Below, in pieces: positions 1 to 5,867 of a stretch of DNA of 5,867 bases. Under the pieces are notes generated by a model. The model was given only the letters and a program-made list of their open reading frames with translations. It was not told the DNA's origin and did not search any database. A program made the position numbers and the translations under genes. The stretch covers positions 1-5,867 of the forward strand of contig CAJXME010000085.1 in assembly GCA_913056245.1 (NCBI GenBank). The letters are read 5' to 3'. The stretch is from an uncultured Alphaproteobacteria bacterium. Its GTDB lineage: Bacteria > Pseudomonadota > Alphaproteobacteria > Puniceispirillales > UBA1172. The stretch's first letter is position 1; each line of letters begins with the position of its first letter.

Positions 1-2179
1 GTGGCTTTTTGGATGGCGATTCACTTGTTTCAGCGGCATCCTCTGGTTGAGAATCCTGACCAGAAGACTCTTCCGTAGAGCCATCCGCCCCATCAATGGC
101 ACTGAGGTTGGATTGATCGTCATCGCCTTGCTGTTGATCAGCCCCATCACGGCGACCACGACGGCGACCGCCTCGCTTACCACGGCGGCGGCGGCGGCGC
201 GGTTTATCCTCATCACCGGCCTCACCATCGTCACCTTGTTGATGGCTCGATTGATCCTTCGTGTCCTTGTCCTCATCCTCCGATTGATCTTGCGATGGGG
301 TGGAAGATTGATCGTTTCGGTTGCGGTCGCGGTCGTTTTGCGATTTGCCGCGGCGATTGCGGCGGCCCCCATCACGGTTATTGTCGTGATGCTTGGACTC
401 CGCTTCGCCTTGTTCGCCAAACCGCACGTCAGGGGCAATCAGGCTGTTGTCCTGTTCAAGGGCAATGCTGATGGAAAAACGGGTTTCCAACGCCGCGATT
501 AAATCACGCTTATGGTTGAATATATAAAGCGCGATTTCACTATTCATAAAGACCTTGAGGTCTTGGCCTTTGCCTTTCAGCGCTTCGGCTTCGATGCTCC
601 GCAAGACTTGTAGGGCGGCGGATTCGACCGACCGCACGCGTCCTGTGCCGTTGCAATGAGGGCAGACATTTGTCACTGATTCGGCCAAAGAAGGGCGCAA
701 GCGTTGGCGTGACATTTCTAATAAGCCAAATTGACTGATGCTGCCCACTTGAATACGGGCGCGGTCATTGCGCAGGGCGTCTTTGAGTTTGCGCTCCACC
801 TGATGCTGGTTGCGGTTGCTTTCCATATCGATGAAATCAATCACCACCAAGCCTGATAAATCACGCTGGCGCAATTGCTGGGCAATTTCTTCTGCCGCTT
901 CAAGATTGGTTTTCAGCGCGGTTTCTTCGATATTGCGTTCGCGGGTGGCGCGACCGGAATTGACGTCAATCGCCACCAGCGCTTCGGTCTGGTTGATCAC
1001 CAGATAACCGCCAGATTTCAGCACCACTTGCGGGTCATGCATGGCGGAAAGCATGGTTTCCACTTGATAACGCTGAAACAACGGATGCGCCGCGTCATCA
1101 TAGGCTTTGACCTTTTTGACATGGCTTGGCATCAGGTTTTTCATATGGGTTTTAGCCGCCTTATGCGCGTCAGCCCCTTCGACCAGAATTTCATCGACAT
1201 CGGGCGCGTAATGATCGCGAATGGCGCGCTTGATCAAATTGCCTTCTTCATGGATCAAGGCCGGCGCGGTACTTTCCATGGTCAGGCTACGGATATCATC
1301 CCATTGCCGCATCAAATACGTGAAATCGCGGGTGATTTCGGCTTTCGTGCGCTTAGACCCTGCGGTGCGGACAATCACCGCCATGCCTTTCGGCACATCA
1401 AGGCCATTGACGATGGTCTTTAATTTCTTCCGGTCAGCAGGGTTGCTGATCTTCCGGCTGACGCCGCCGCCATGAAGAGTGTTCGGCATCAAGACACAAT
1501 AGCGGCCTGCCAAAGACAAATACGTGGTCAGCGCGGCGCCTTTATTGCCACGTTCTTCTTTGACCACTTGAATGAGCATGATCTGGCGGCGGGAAATCAC
1601 TTCTTGGATTTTGTAATGACGGCTGATGCGCGAAAACCGGCGGCGGGCTTCGCGTTCATCTTCGTCGCCATTATTGTCATCGCCTTCATCGTCATTGTCG
1701 GCATCGGCGTCTTTGGCGGTTGCCCCATTATCTTCCGATGCGTCGGCAACCTCAGCGGAAATGGCCTCAACACCATTGGCGTCACCATCGGTATCGGCGG
1801 CGATCGTTTGAGCGGCGTCATCATCGTTTTGATCGGTGTTTTCAGCATTCTCAGCGTCAACAGCGTCATCGTCATCGCGATCAGACGCGGCGCGATCCGC
1901 TTCTTCGGTCAGCAATTTCTCCCGGTCTTCGATCGGGATACGATAATAATCAGGGTGAATTTCGCTGAAGGCGAGGAAGCCTTGACGATTGCCGCCATAT
2001 TCCACAAAAGCCGCTTGCAGGGAAGGTTCTACCCGCGTCACACGAGCGAGATAGATATTGCCTTTAAGTTGTTTGCGGTGGCTGGTTTCGTAGTCAAAAT
2101 CCTCGATCTTATTATTGTTCAGAAGGACAACGCGTGTTTCGTCGCTCTGACGAGCGTCGATCAGTAATTTTTTGGTCAT
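1..2179 (-). CDS. rne: Ribonuclease E (partial, C-terminus off the left edge)
   Basis: Endoribonuclease of mRNA decay and rRNA/tRNA processing, and scaffold of the RNA degradosome. The 726 codons seen align by eye with E. coli RNase E. An S1 domain (about residues 37-220; F58, F68 and K213 match E. coli F57, F67, K112) is split by an acidic insert. The 5'-sensor VRTAG is at 270-274 (R271/T272 = E. coli R169/T170). Metal-binding D405 (in AIDVNSGR) and D448 (in VIDFIDM) match D303 and D346. The zinc-link CPHC (C506, C509) matches C404/C407. These sites keep the E. coli spacing exactly, with a shift of 102. After about residue 592 comes a low-complexity tail with an arginine-rich block at 661-677; this tail separates it from RNase G. 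ATG at 2179 is the first possible start, because an in-frame TAG lies 39 bases upstream with no ATG between, and AGAAGAAAG precedes it by 8 bases. Any C-terminal PNPase- or helicase-binding motifs are outside the window. Confidence 0.97.
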   Translation of the reverse strand, partial: MTKKLLIDARQSDETRVVLLNNNKIEDFDYETSHRKQLKGNIYLARVTRVEPSLQAAFVEYGGNRQGFLAFSEIHPDYYRIPIEDREKLLTEEADRAASDRDDDDAVDAENAENTDQNDDDAAQTIAADTDGDANGVEAISAEVADASEDNGATAKDADADNDDEGDDNNGDEDEREARRRFSRISRHYKIQEVISRRQIMLIQVVKEERGNKGAALTTYLSLAGRYCVLMPNTLHGGGVSRKISNPADRKKLKTIVNGLDVPKGMAVIVRTAGSKRTKAEITRDFTYLMRQWDDIRSLTMESTAPALIHEEGNLIKRAIRDHYAPDVDEILVEGADAHKAAKTHMKNLMPSHVKKVKAYDDAAHPLFQRYQVETMLSAMHDPQVVLKSGGYLVINQTEALVAIDVNSGRATRERNIEETALKTNLEAAEEIAQQLRQRDLSGLVVIDFIDMESNRNQHQVERKLKDALRNDRARIQVGSISQFGLLEMSRQRLRPSLAESVTNVCPHCNGTGRVRSVESAALQVLRSIEAEALKGKGQDLKVFMNSEIALYIFNHKRDLIAALETRFSISIALEQDNSLIAPDVRFGEQGEAESKHHDNNRDGGRRNRRGKSQNDRDRNRNDQSSTPSQDQSEDEDKDTKDQSSHQQGDDGEAGDEDKPRRRRRRGKRGGRRRGRRDGADQQQGDDDQSNLSAIDGADGSTEESSGQDSQPEDAAETSESPSKKP
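149..199 (-). other. Arginine-rich RNA-binding-like block in the RNase E tail
   Basis: Residues 661-677 of RNase E contain six consecutive Arg followed by GKRGG, RRR, G and RR. The block sits within a disordered tail whose flanks (about 600-658 and 678-726) are rich in Asp, Glu, Gln and Ser. Arginine-rich segments in the C-terminal half of RNase E are known RNA-binding sites in E. coli, so auxiliary RNA binding is the likely role here by analogy. The CGC/CGT codon run makes the DNA a GGC/GCG-like repeat on the plus strand. Confidence 0.75.
1655..1885 (-). other. Acidic low-complexity insert within the RNase E S1 domain
   Basis: Residues 99-175 of RNase E form a stretch in which 32 of 77 residues are Asp or Glu and only R101 and K156 are basic; the rest is mostly Ala, Asn, Gly, Thr and Ser. 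It lies between the S1 strands ending near PIEDREKLL and the conserved segment starting near RRRFSRISRHYKIQEV. Reading continues in frame on both sides and all catalytic motifs are intact, so it is a domain insertion and not a frameshift. Insertions here are, as I recall, a feature of alphaproteobacterial RNase E. Composition predicts disorder. Its role is unknown; regulating RNA access to the S1 domain or binding a partner are guesses. Confidence 0.85.
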
Positions 2180-2187
2180 GGGATAAA

Positions 2188-2196
2188 CTTTCTTCT
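2188..2196 (-). promoter_or_regulatory. Ribosome-binding site of rne
   Basis: The minus-strand AGAAGAAAG is a purine-rich Shine-Dalgarno-like site ending 8 bases before the rne ATG at 2179. It is the only purine tract at suitable distance and supports that start. Confidence 0.6.
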
Positions 2197-2384
2197 GTTC
2201 TTCCCCATAAAAGCCCTAGGAAAGCGAGCATATCCGCCCGATCCGGCAAAAGAGAAGTCAACAGATGGTTATGGGATGATCCATGACCCATCAAACCAAA
2301 GACAGGGGAAGCCACGGCAAAACCTGCCGGTGATTGCATCCCTCTATTCAACATGGCCACGGGCATGGCATCAACTTTCAATCT

Positions 2385-2449
2385 GGGTGTTCAGTGTTGT
2401 TCTGCTCTAATGGGATGTTTCTGAGACCATTAGCGCAGGGCTGACACCC
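2385..2449 (-). promoter_or_regulatory. Nested stem-loop in the rne leader
   Basis: The inner arms 2402-2413 and 2427-2438 (CTGCTCTAATGG and CCATTAGCGCAG on the plus strand) pair at 11 of 12 positions around a 13-base loop. The outer arms 2385-2394 (GGGTGTTCAG) and 2441-2449 (CTGACACCC) pair over 9 bp with one bulged base. Together they make a 65-base element of about 20 base pairs with a small asymmetric internal loop (7 and 2 bases). No T-run follows on either strand, so it is not an intrinsic terminator. It lies about 205-270 bases before the rne start codon. I assign it to the rne strand because of the promoter at 2602-2630; the other strand could also fold. Confidence 0.6.
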
Positions 2450-2552
2450 GGTTACAACTCGGTCGCGTGGCCTATACCATATCGGTCAAGAAAAGCGCAT
2501 TTAGCGGCGCTTGTTGCAAGCCATGGCACGCGGCGCGACCCGGTTATTTCGC

Positions 2553-2582
2553 AATGGCTGAAATCATTGAAATTCAGCCATT
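2553..2582 (-). promoter_or_regulatory. Perfect 10-bp inverted repeat just inside the predicted rne transcript start
   Basis: AATGGCTGAA (2553-2562) and TTCAGCCATT (2573-2582) are perfect inverse complements with a 10-base spacer. On the rne transcript the hairpin would start about 13 bases after the predicted 5' end. It could be a 5'-proximal RNA stem that shields the message from 5'-sensing by RNase E, or a DNA operator next to the promoter. Termination is unlikely because the flanking genes diverge and no T-tract follows. Confidence 0.55.
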
Positions 2583-2601
2583 AATTAGAAACTCAAGAAT
2601 G

Positions 2602-2630
2602 AATATAATCGCATCTGCGCTTTGTTACAA
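2602..2630 (-). promoter_or_regulatory. Putative sigma70-type promoter of rne
   Basis: On the minus strand, TTGTAA (2630-2625, 4 of 6 to TTGACA) is followed by a 17-base spacer and TATATT (2607-2602, 5 of 6 to TATAAT). This is the best consensus match I found upstream of rne, in the most AT-rich part of the intergenic region. The predicted start is near 2595. Confidence 0.5.
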
Positions 2631-2649
2631 TTGATTTGTCGAAAATAAT
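2622..2649 (+). promoter_or_regulatory. Possible amiC promoter overlapping the rne promoter
   Basis: On the plus strand, TTGTTA (2622-2627) and AATAAT (2644-2649, 5 of 6 to TATAAT) are separated by 16 bases. The -35 hexamer overlaps that of the rne promoter on the other strand. It would give amiC a leader of roughly 110 bases. A nearer alternative is TAGAAT at 2745-2750, but it has only a poor -35 (ATGACT, 19-base spacer) and would leave almost no leader. Confidence 0.3.
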
Positions 2650-2724
2650 ACTCTTGCCGATGAGACGATGATCGCGGCCATGGTTCTGCTCAGCCTTCAC
2701 AATTGCCGAGGGCTGTTATATGAC

Positions 2725-2758
2725 TAACCCTGTAAGGATAACCCTAGAATAATAACCC
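2725..2758 (+). repeat. Three TAACCC direct repeats with 14-base period before amiC
   Basis: TAACCC occurs at 2725-2730, 2739-2744 and 2753-2758, so the starts are exactly 14 bases apart. The first two copies extend to TAACCCT. The array ends 10 bases before the amiC ATG, where a regulator or the ribosome would act. No known operator is recognised; it is not a clear CtrA full site (TTAA-N7-TTAA). Confidence 0.6.
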
Positions 2759-2763
2759 AAGAG
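2759..2763 (+). promoter_or_regulatory. Weak ribosome-binding site for amiC start 2769
   Basis: AAGAG lies 5 bases before ATG 2769. GGGTGG at 2771-2776 lies 7 bases before the alternative in-frame ATG 2784. Both are imperfect, so the start is undecided between the two; the mature protein is the same either way. Confidence 0.35.
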
Positions 2764-2768
2764 CAATA

Positions 2769-4178
2769 ATGGGTGGTTTGATCATGATCAGACGTGTTCT
2801 GATGATCCTCATATACGCAAGCGCGGTCGTGATGACGATGGCGGTGGCGCGCGCTGAAAATGCCATCACTGGCCTGCGCACGGGCTCGGTTTTTATCGAG
2901 AATAATGAAGCGGCACGGTTGGTGGTGGAAACCCAAGACCCTGCTGATGTCTCGATGCTGCTCTTGACCGACCCTTATCGGTTGGTCTTGGATTTCCCGT
3001 CGCTGAAATGGCGGGCCGAAGGACGCGGCGCCTCTGGGCCTTTACAAACGCCGCCCATGCGCGGTTTCCGTTATGGGGCGCCGAACCCCACCACGTCACG
3101 TTTGGTCATCGAATTGTCATCGCCCGCCGCGCCAGTGCGGGTTTTTCGATTGCCGCCGAACGCCTCAGGGCATCGCATGGTGATTGATTTGCTCGATCGT
3201 GGGGAGACGGCGTATCGACTGGCGGCGCGCGCCTTGCAAGCCCATCAAAAACCGCTCGCTTTGACGGTGGAACAAGAGGCGGCGGAACAGACCACGATGT
3301 TGATGCCCGTCAAGCGGCCGTTTCTCCCCGAAGAGGTGGTCGCCGAAAGCACAAAGCCAGCGGAAACAAGGCCTGAGCGTGACGCCAATGGGTTGCTCCT
3401 GCCTTGGCCGCGACCAAGCCAACAAGAAGCATCTGCGACAGCCAATGCCCCGGCACGATCGGCGGTCACGGTGAAAAATTACGCTGACCCTAAAGATAAA
3501 TGGGTGGTGTTTATCGATGCTGGGCATGGCGGCAAAGACCCCGGCGCGATTGGCTATAGCGGCCAAAAGGAAAAGGATGTGACGCTGCGTGCCGCCAAAG
3601 AATTGGCGCGGCAACTCAACGCCACAGGCCGAATTAAGGCGATACTGTCGCGCGATACCGATGTCTATCACAAATTGCGCAAGCGGATTCAATTGGCGCG
3701 CAACCAGAAGGCCGATATCTTTATTTCGTTGCATGCGGATGCCGCAGAAAACAAAAAAGCCCGTGGCGTCTCGGTCTTCACGCTATCGGAAACCGCCTCG
3801 GATAAAGAAGCGGCGCTTTTGGCTTCGCGCGAAAACAAAGCCGATTTGATCGGCGGGCCTGATCTTGGCACCACTGATCCTTTGGTGACCACCGCGCTGT
3901 TGAGTATGTTTCAACGGGAATCGATGAACCAATCCTCGATCCTCGCCAAAGCCATTATCGATGAAATGAGCGGTTTGCCAACGCCAAAGCGTGGCCATCG
4001 TTTCGCCGGTTTCGCGGTGCTGAAATCACCGGATATTCCATCGGTACTGATCGAAATGGGGTTTTTGACCAATCGCAATGATGAAAAAAACCTCAAAAGC
4101 TCGTCCTATCGGAAGGATTTGATGGCGCGTATCACCCGCGCGGTGGTGACCTATCTCGATAACATCAATGGGGGATAA
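2769..4178 (+). CDS. amiC: Periplasmic N-acetylmuramoyl-L-alanine amidase (AMIN + Amidase_3)
   Basis: Zinc amidase that cuts the bond between N-acetylmuramic acid and the L-alanine of the stem peptide, used in septal peptidoglycan splitting and daughter-cell separation. This 469-residue protein is complete. Residues 1-29 are a signal peptide (RR at 8-9, hydrophobic core, cleavage after ARA-29). An AMIN domain (about 32-143), which targets septal wall in E. coli AmiC, is followed by a Pro/Ala/Glu-rich linker (about 145-240) and the catalytic domain (245-465). Zinc ligands are H253 (DAGHGG), E268 (QKEKD) and H322 (SLHAD); catalytic Glu is E429 (EMGFLTN). Residues 354-400 (ENKADLIGG, then a helix-like stretch) match the region that in AmiB/AmiC forms the autoinhibitory helix, so an activator is expected. 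ATG 2769 has AAGAG 5 bases upstream and an in-frame TAG at 2745; ATG 2784 (preceded by GGGTGG) would give a 24-residue signal peptide and is equally plausible. mrcA follows after 130 bases. Confidence 0.95.
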   Translation: MGGLIMIRRVLMILIYASAVVMTMAVARAENAITGLRTGSVFIENNEAARLVVETQDPADVSMLLLTDPYRLVLDFPSLKWRAEGRGASGPLQTPPMRGFRYGAPNPTTSRLVIELSSPAAPVRVFRLPPNASGHRMVIDLLDRGETAYRLAARALQAHQKPLALTVEQEAAEQTTMLMPVKRPFLPEEVVAESTKPAETRPERDANGLLLPWPRPSQQEASATANAPARSAVTVKNYADPKDKWVVFIDAGHGGKDPGAIGYSGQKEKDVTLRAAKELARQLNATGRIKAILSRDTDVYHKLRKRIQLARNQKADIFISLHADAAENKKARGVSVFTLSETASDKEAALLASRENKADLIGGPDLGTTDPLVTTALLSMFQRESMNQSSILAKAIIDEMSGLPTPKRGHRFAGFAVLKSPDIPSVLIEMGFLTNRNDEKNLKSSSYRKDLMARITRAVVTYLDNINGG

Positions 4179-4308
4179 ACCCCGCTAAAGAGGGGGCGGG
4201 TGATGAGGCTTGCGAATCGAAAGGTCATAATTTCATAGAAATGCCATTTTCTTACCGCTAACTTATCTTTGATAAGTTTTATTAATACGCAGAAGCCAAA
4301 CGATCAGC
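4179..4308 (+). promoter_or_regulatory. amiC-mrcA intergenic gap
   Basis: The 130 bases hold a short GGGG-ATAAA-CCCC repeat at the amiC stop (4171-4183), without a T-run and too short to be a convincing terminator, then an AT-rich stretch. A CATAAT hexamer at 4226-4231 resembles a -10 box but has no good -35. TTGCGA at 4210-4215 lies 17 bases before a poor TCATAG. mrcA may therefore be read through from amiC or have its own weakly matching promoter. The perfect dyad at 4260-4278 is listed separately. Confidence 0.35.
4260..4280 (+). promoter_or_regulatory. Perfect AT-rich 8-bp dyad upstream of mrcA
   Basis: AACTTATC (4260-4267) and GATAAGTT (4271-4278) are perfect inverse complements around a TTT loop, followed by TTATTAAT. 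As RNA it is a weak hairpin (two G-C pairs) with a broken U-tract, so it may be a poor terminator for amiC. As DNA it is a 19-base palindrome suited to a dimeric regulator. It ends 30 bases before the mrcA start codon. Confidence 0.45.
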
Positions 4309-5867
4309 ATGACGACAGAAGAAACCGATCAAAACCTTCCCCAAGAAGAAACCCCACCCAAAAAGAAAAAATCCTTCTTTTGGCGGTTTGTGGTTTTTGT
4401 CTTTACGCTTGGATTGATTGGCGCCATCACGGGCGTTGGGGCTGTTTTATGGGCGTTTTGGGAATATGGCCGTGATTTGCCGGATTATCGGCAATTGGCG
4501 GAATACGAGCCGCCGGTGATGACCCGTGTTCATGCGGGGAATGGCGCGCTTCTGGCGGAATACGCCACGGAAAAACGTGTTTTCGTGCCGGTCACCGAAA
4601 TGCCAGAGCCGCTCATCGCCGCGTTTTTATCATCGGAAGATAAGAATTTTTACAACCACCCCGGGGTGGACCCCGTGGCGCTGATGCGGGCGGTGGCGAC
4701 CAATATCGTTAATTACGGAACGGGAAGGCGACCCGTTGGCGCCTCGACCATCACCCAGCAGGTGGCGAAGAATTTCTTGCTCACCAATGAAGTGTCCTTC
4801 ACCCGCAAGATCAAAGAAGCCATCCTTGCCATTCGGATGGAATTGGCCTTCAGCAAAGATCAATTGCTGGCGCTTTATTTGAACGAAATCTATTTGGGCA
4901 TGGGCAGTTATGGTGTCGCCGCCGCTGCGCTGAATTATTTTGATAAATCGCTGGATACCCTGACGATAGCGGAAATGGCCTATCTCGCCGCCTTGCCCAA
5001 AGCGCCAAATAACTATCACCCCATCCGCAAATATAAAGCCGCCATCGCCCGCCGCAATTGGGTGCTGGAACAGATGCATGACAATGGCTACATCACTTTT
5101 GCCGAAATGATTTCAGCGCAAAAAGACCCCATCACCCTGCGTCCACGCTCTGGGGTCGACGGCGCGGATGCGCCTTATTTCGCCGAAGAAGTTCGCCGCC
5201 AGATGACGGCATATTTTGGTGATGAAATGTTCTACACGGGGGGCTTGTCCATTCGCACAACCCTTGACCCAAGACTTCAGGCGCTTGCCGATCAAGCGAT
5301 GATCGAAGGGCTTGAAGCTTTGGATAAACGCCAAGGCTGGCGCGGGGCTTTAGGGCAGGCGGCCATCAATGGTGAGATCGACAAAACCCTTGCGGAATAT
5401 GCCAAAACGATGCTGGCCAATCGATATCCGGCGGTGGTCGTGACCGTGGGCAAAAAGGAAGCGGGTATTTTGGTCTATCATGATGAATCTGATGGCACGG
5501 ATGAACCGCAAGCGCGGCTGGAATCGGGGCGTATTCCTTTTGTGCTGGCGGATTGGGCTTACCCCCCGCGCCGCGCCAATGGCATACGCCCGCCGGAGAT
5601 TACCTCGCTCAGGCAAGCGCTTAATGTTGGTGATGTGATTATGGTGCAACGGCCGCAATATGTCCCCGATCGCGTGTCGCGCTTGAAAGGTGATGTTCAA
5701 TTTGACGATGACATTTGGGCCTTGGGGCAGAGGCCTGATGTGGAAGGCGCGTTAATCGCGCTTGATCCGCATACAGGGCGTGTCTTGGCGATGGTGGGGG
5801 GCTATAACGCCCGCGACAGTGAGTTTAACCGCGCCACCCAAGCCCAACGGCAGCCTGGTTCTGCCTT
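4309..5867 (+). CDS. mrcA: Penicillin-binding protein 1A, bifunctional glycosyltransferase/transpeptidase (partial)
   Basis: Class A PBP that polymerises lipid II into glycan strands and cross-links them at the periplasmic face of the inner membrane. The first 519 codons are present, roughly two thirds of a usual PBP1A. A cytoplasmic tail with KKKK (18-21) precedes one membrane anchor (about 23-51), cytoplasm-to-periplasm. The GT51 domain shows all motifs: catalytic E110 in SEDKNFYNHPG, GASTITQQ (144-151), RKIKEA (166-171, with E170), LNEIYLG (191-197) and LAALPKAP (226-233). A linker (YFAEEVRRQM, 290-299; SIRTTLD) and a probable OB-like domain (about 335-470) follow. The transpeptidase domain begins near VEGALIALDPHTG (478-490), and the sequence ends right after the nucleophile S518 of QPGSA, so the SxxK lysine and later SxN and KTG motifs are not visible. 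ATG 4309 is the first start after an in-frame TAA at 4273; AGAAG at 4291-4295 is a distant, weak ribosome-binding site. In many alphaproteobacteria prfB comes next. Confidence 0.96.
   Translation, partial: MTTEETDQNLPQEETPPKKKKSFFWRFVVFVFTLGLIGAITGVGAVLWAFWEYGRDLPDYRQLAEYEPPVMTRVHAGNGALLAEYATEKRVFVPVTEMPEPLIAAFLSSEDKNFYNHPGVDPVALMRAVATNIVNYGTGRRPVGASTITQQVAKNFLLTNEVSFTRKIKEAILAIRMELAFSKDQLLALYLNEIYLGMGSYGVAAAALNYFDKSLDTLTIAEMAYLAALPKAPNNYHPIRKYKAAIARRNWVLEQMHDNGYITFAEMISAQKDPITLRPRSGVDGADAPYFAEEVRRQMTAYFGDEMFYTGGLSIRTTLDPRLQALADQAMIEGLEALDKRQGWRGALGQAAINGEIDKTLAEYAKTMLANRYPAVVVTVGKKEAGILVYHDESDGTDEPQARLESGRIPFVLADWAYPPRRANGIRPPEITSLRQALNVGDVIMVQRPQYVPDRVSRLKGDVQFDDDIWALGQRPDVEGALIALDPHTGRVLAMVGGYNARDSEFNRATQAQRQPGSA

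Larger units (their letters stand above)
2180..2595 (-). promoter_or_regulatory. Long putative 5' leader of rne with several inverted repeats
   Basis: If the promoter at 2602-2630 is used, the rne transcript begins near 2595 and has about 415 untranslated bases. I see no convincing gene in it: an open frame at 2112-2381 on the same strand lacks coding-like third-position bias and overlaps the rne start. The leader instead contains inverted repeats at 2553-2582, 2385-2449 and 2315-2329 (CGGCA/TGCCG, 5-base loop), a distant 7-bp pairing of 2461-2467 with 2534-2540, and a 7-bp pairing of 2204-2210 with 2269-2275 close to the ribosome-binding site. E. coli rne has a leader of similar length whose hairpins let RNase E repress its own mRNA. 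An analogous feedback role is inferred here, not shown. Confidence 0.5.

Noticed and set aside
184..200. GGC-repeat tract as a microsatellite or simple-repeat element
   Set aside because: Explained by consecutive Arg codons of the RNase E arginine-rich block; it is not an independent repeat.
47..502. Plus-strand open frame of 151 codons with hydrophobic stretches
   Set aside because: Antisense to the RNase E tail; its composition is explained by the reverse complement of charged low-complexity codons.
875..1423. Plus-strand open frame of 182 codons
   Set aside because: Lies fully opposite the catalytic core of RNase E, whose motifs and residue spacing are unambiguous; the antisense frame shows no recognisable domain.
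1472..2167. Plus-strand open frame of 231 codons rich in Ile, Val and Phe, resembling a membrane protein
   Set aside because: It is the mirror of rne. The acidic GAT/GAC-rich insert read on the other strand gives ATC/GTC, hence false Ile/Val-rich hydrophobic runs.
2112..2381. Minus-strand open frame of 89 codons running into the start of rne
   Set aside because: Needs a TTG start, shows no third-position GC preference, overlaps rne out of frame and crosses the structured leader. A translated upstream frame cannot be fully excluded, but nothing supports it.
3165..3734. Minus-strand open frame of 189 codons
   Set aside because: Antisense shadow of the amiC linker and catalytic domain.
4171..4196. 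GGGG/CCCC and CCCC/GGGG repeats around the amiC stop codon as a terminator
   Set aside because: Stems are only 4 bp and no T-run follows, so an intrinsic terminator is not supported.
4630..5079. Minus-strand open frames opposite mrcA, including 4630-5079 and 5350-5700
   Set aside because: They lie opposite the glycosyltransferase and OB-like regions of PBP1A, which are clearly coded on the plus strand.

Overview
The window carries three housekeeping genes of a Gram-negative bacterium, most likely an alphaproteobacterium of moderate GC content. The lineage call rests on two points. The first is gene order: rne, then a divergent AMIN-domain N-acetylmuramoyl-L-alanine amidase, then a class A penicillin-binding protein, an arrangement I recall as common in alphaproteobacteria. 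The second is the form of RNase E, whose S1 domain is split by a long acidic insert. I cannot name the genus.

Layout. Positions 1-2179 (minus strand) are the first 726 codons of ribonuclease E; its C-terminus lies beyond the left edge. Positions 2180-2768 are a 589-base divergent intergenic region. It appears to hold a sigma70-like rne promoter (about 2602-2630), a long rne 5' leader with several inverted repeats (notably 2385-2449 and 2553-2582), and the upstream region of the amidase, including three TAACCC copies at an exact 14-base period. Positions 2769-4178 (plus strand) are a complete secreted amidase (amiC). Positions 4179-4308 are a 130-base gap with a perfect 8-bp dyad. Positions 4309-5867 (plus strand) are the first 519 codons of penicillin-binding protein 1A (mrcA), cut at the right edge just after the transpeptidase active-site serine.

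How they work together. The amidase cleaves stem peptides from peptidoglycan in the periplasm, and PBP1A polymerises and cross-links new glycan strands at the inner membrane, so the plus-strand pair is a cell-wall remodelling and synthesis module. RNase E is the main endonuclease of mRNA decay and rRNA processing. It shares the divergent upstream region with amiC but has no direct functional link to it.

No mobile element, CRISPR array, tRNA, rRNA or defence system was seen. The parts least explained by known annotation are the structured rne leader, the acidic S1 insert, and the TAACCC triplet before amiC.
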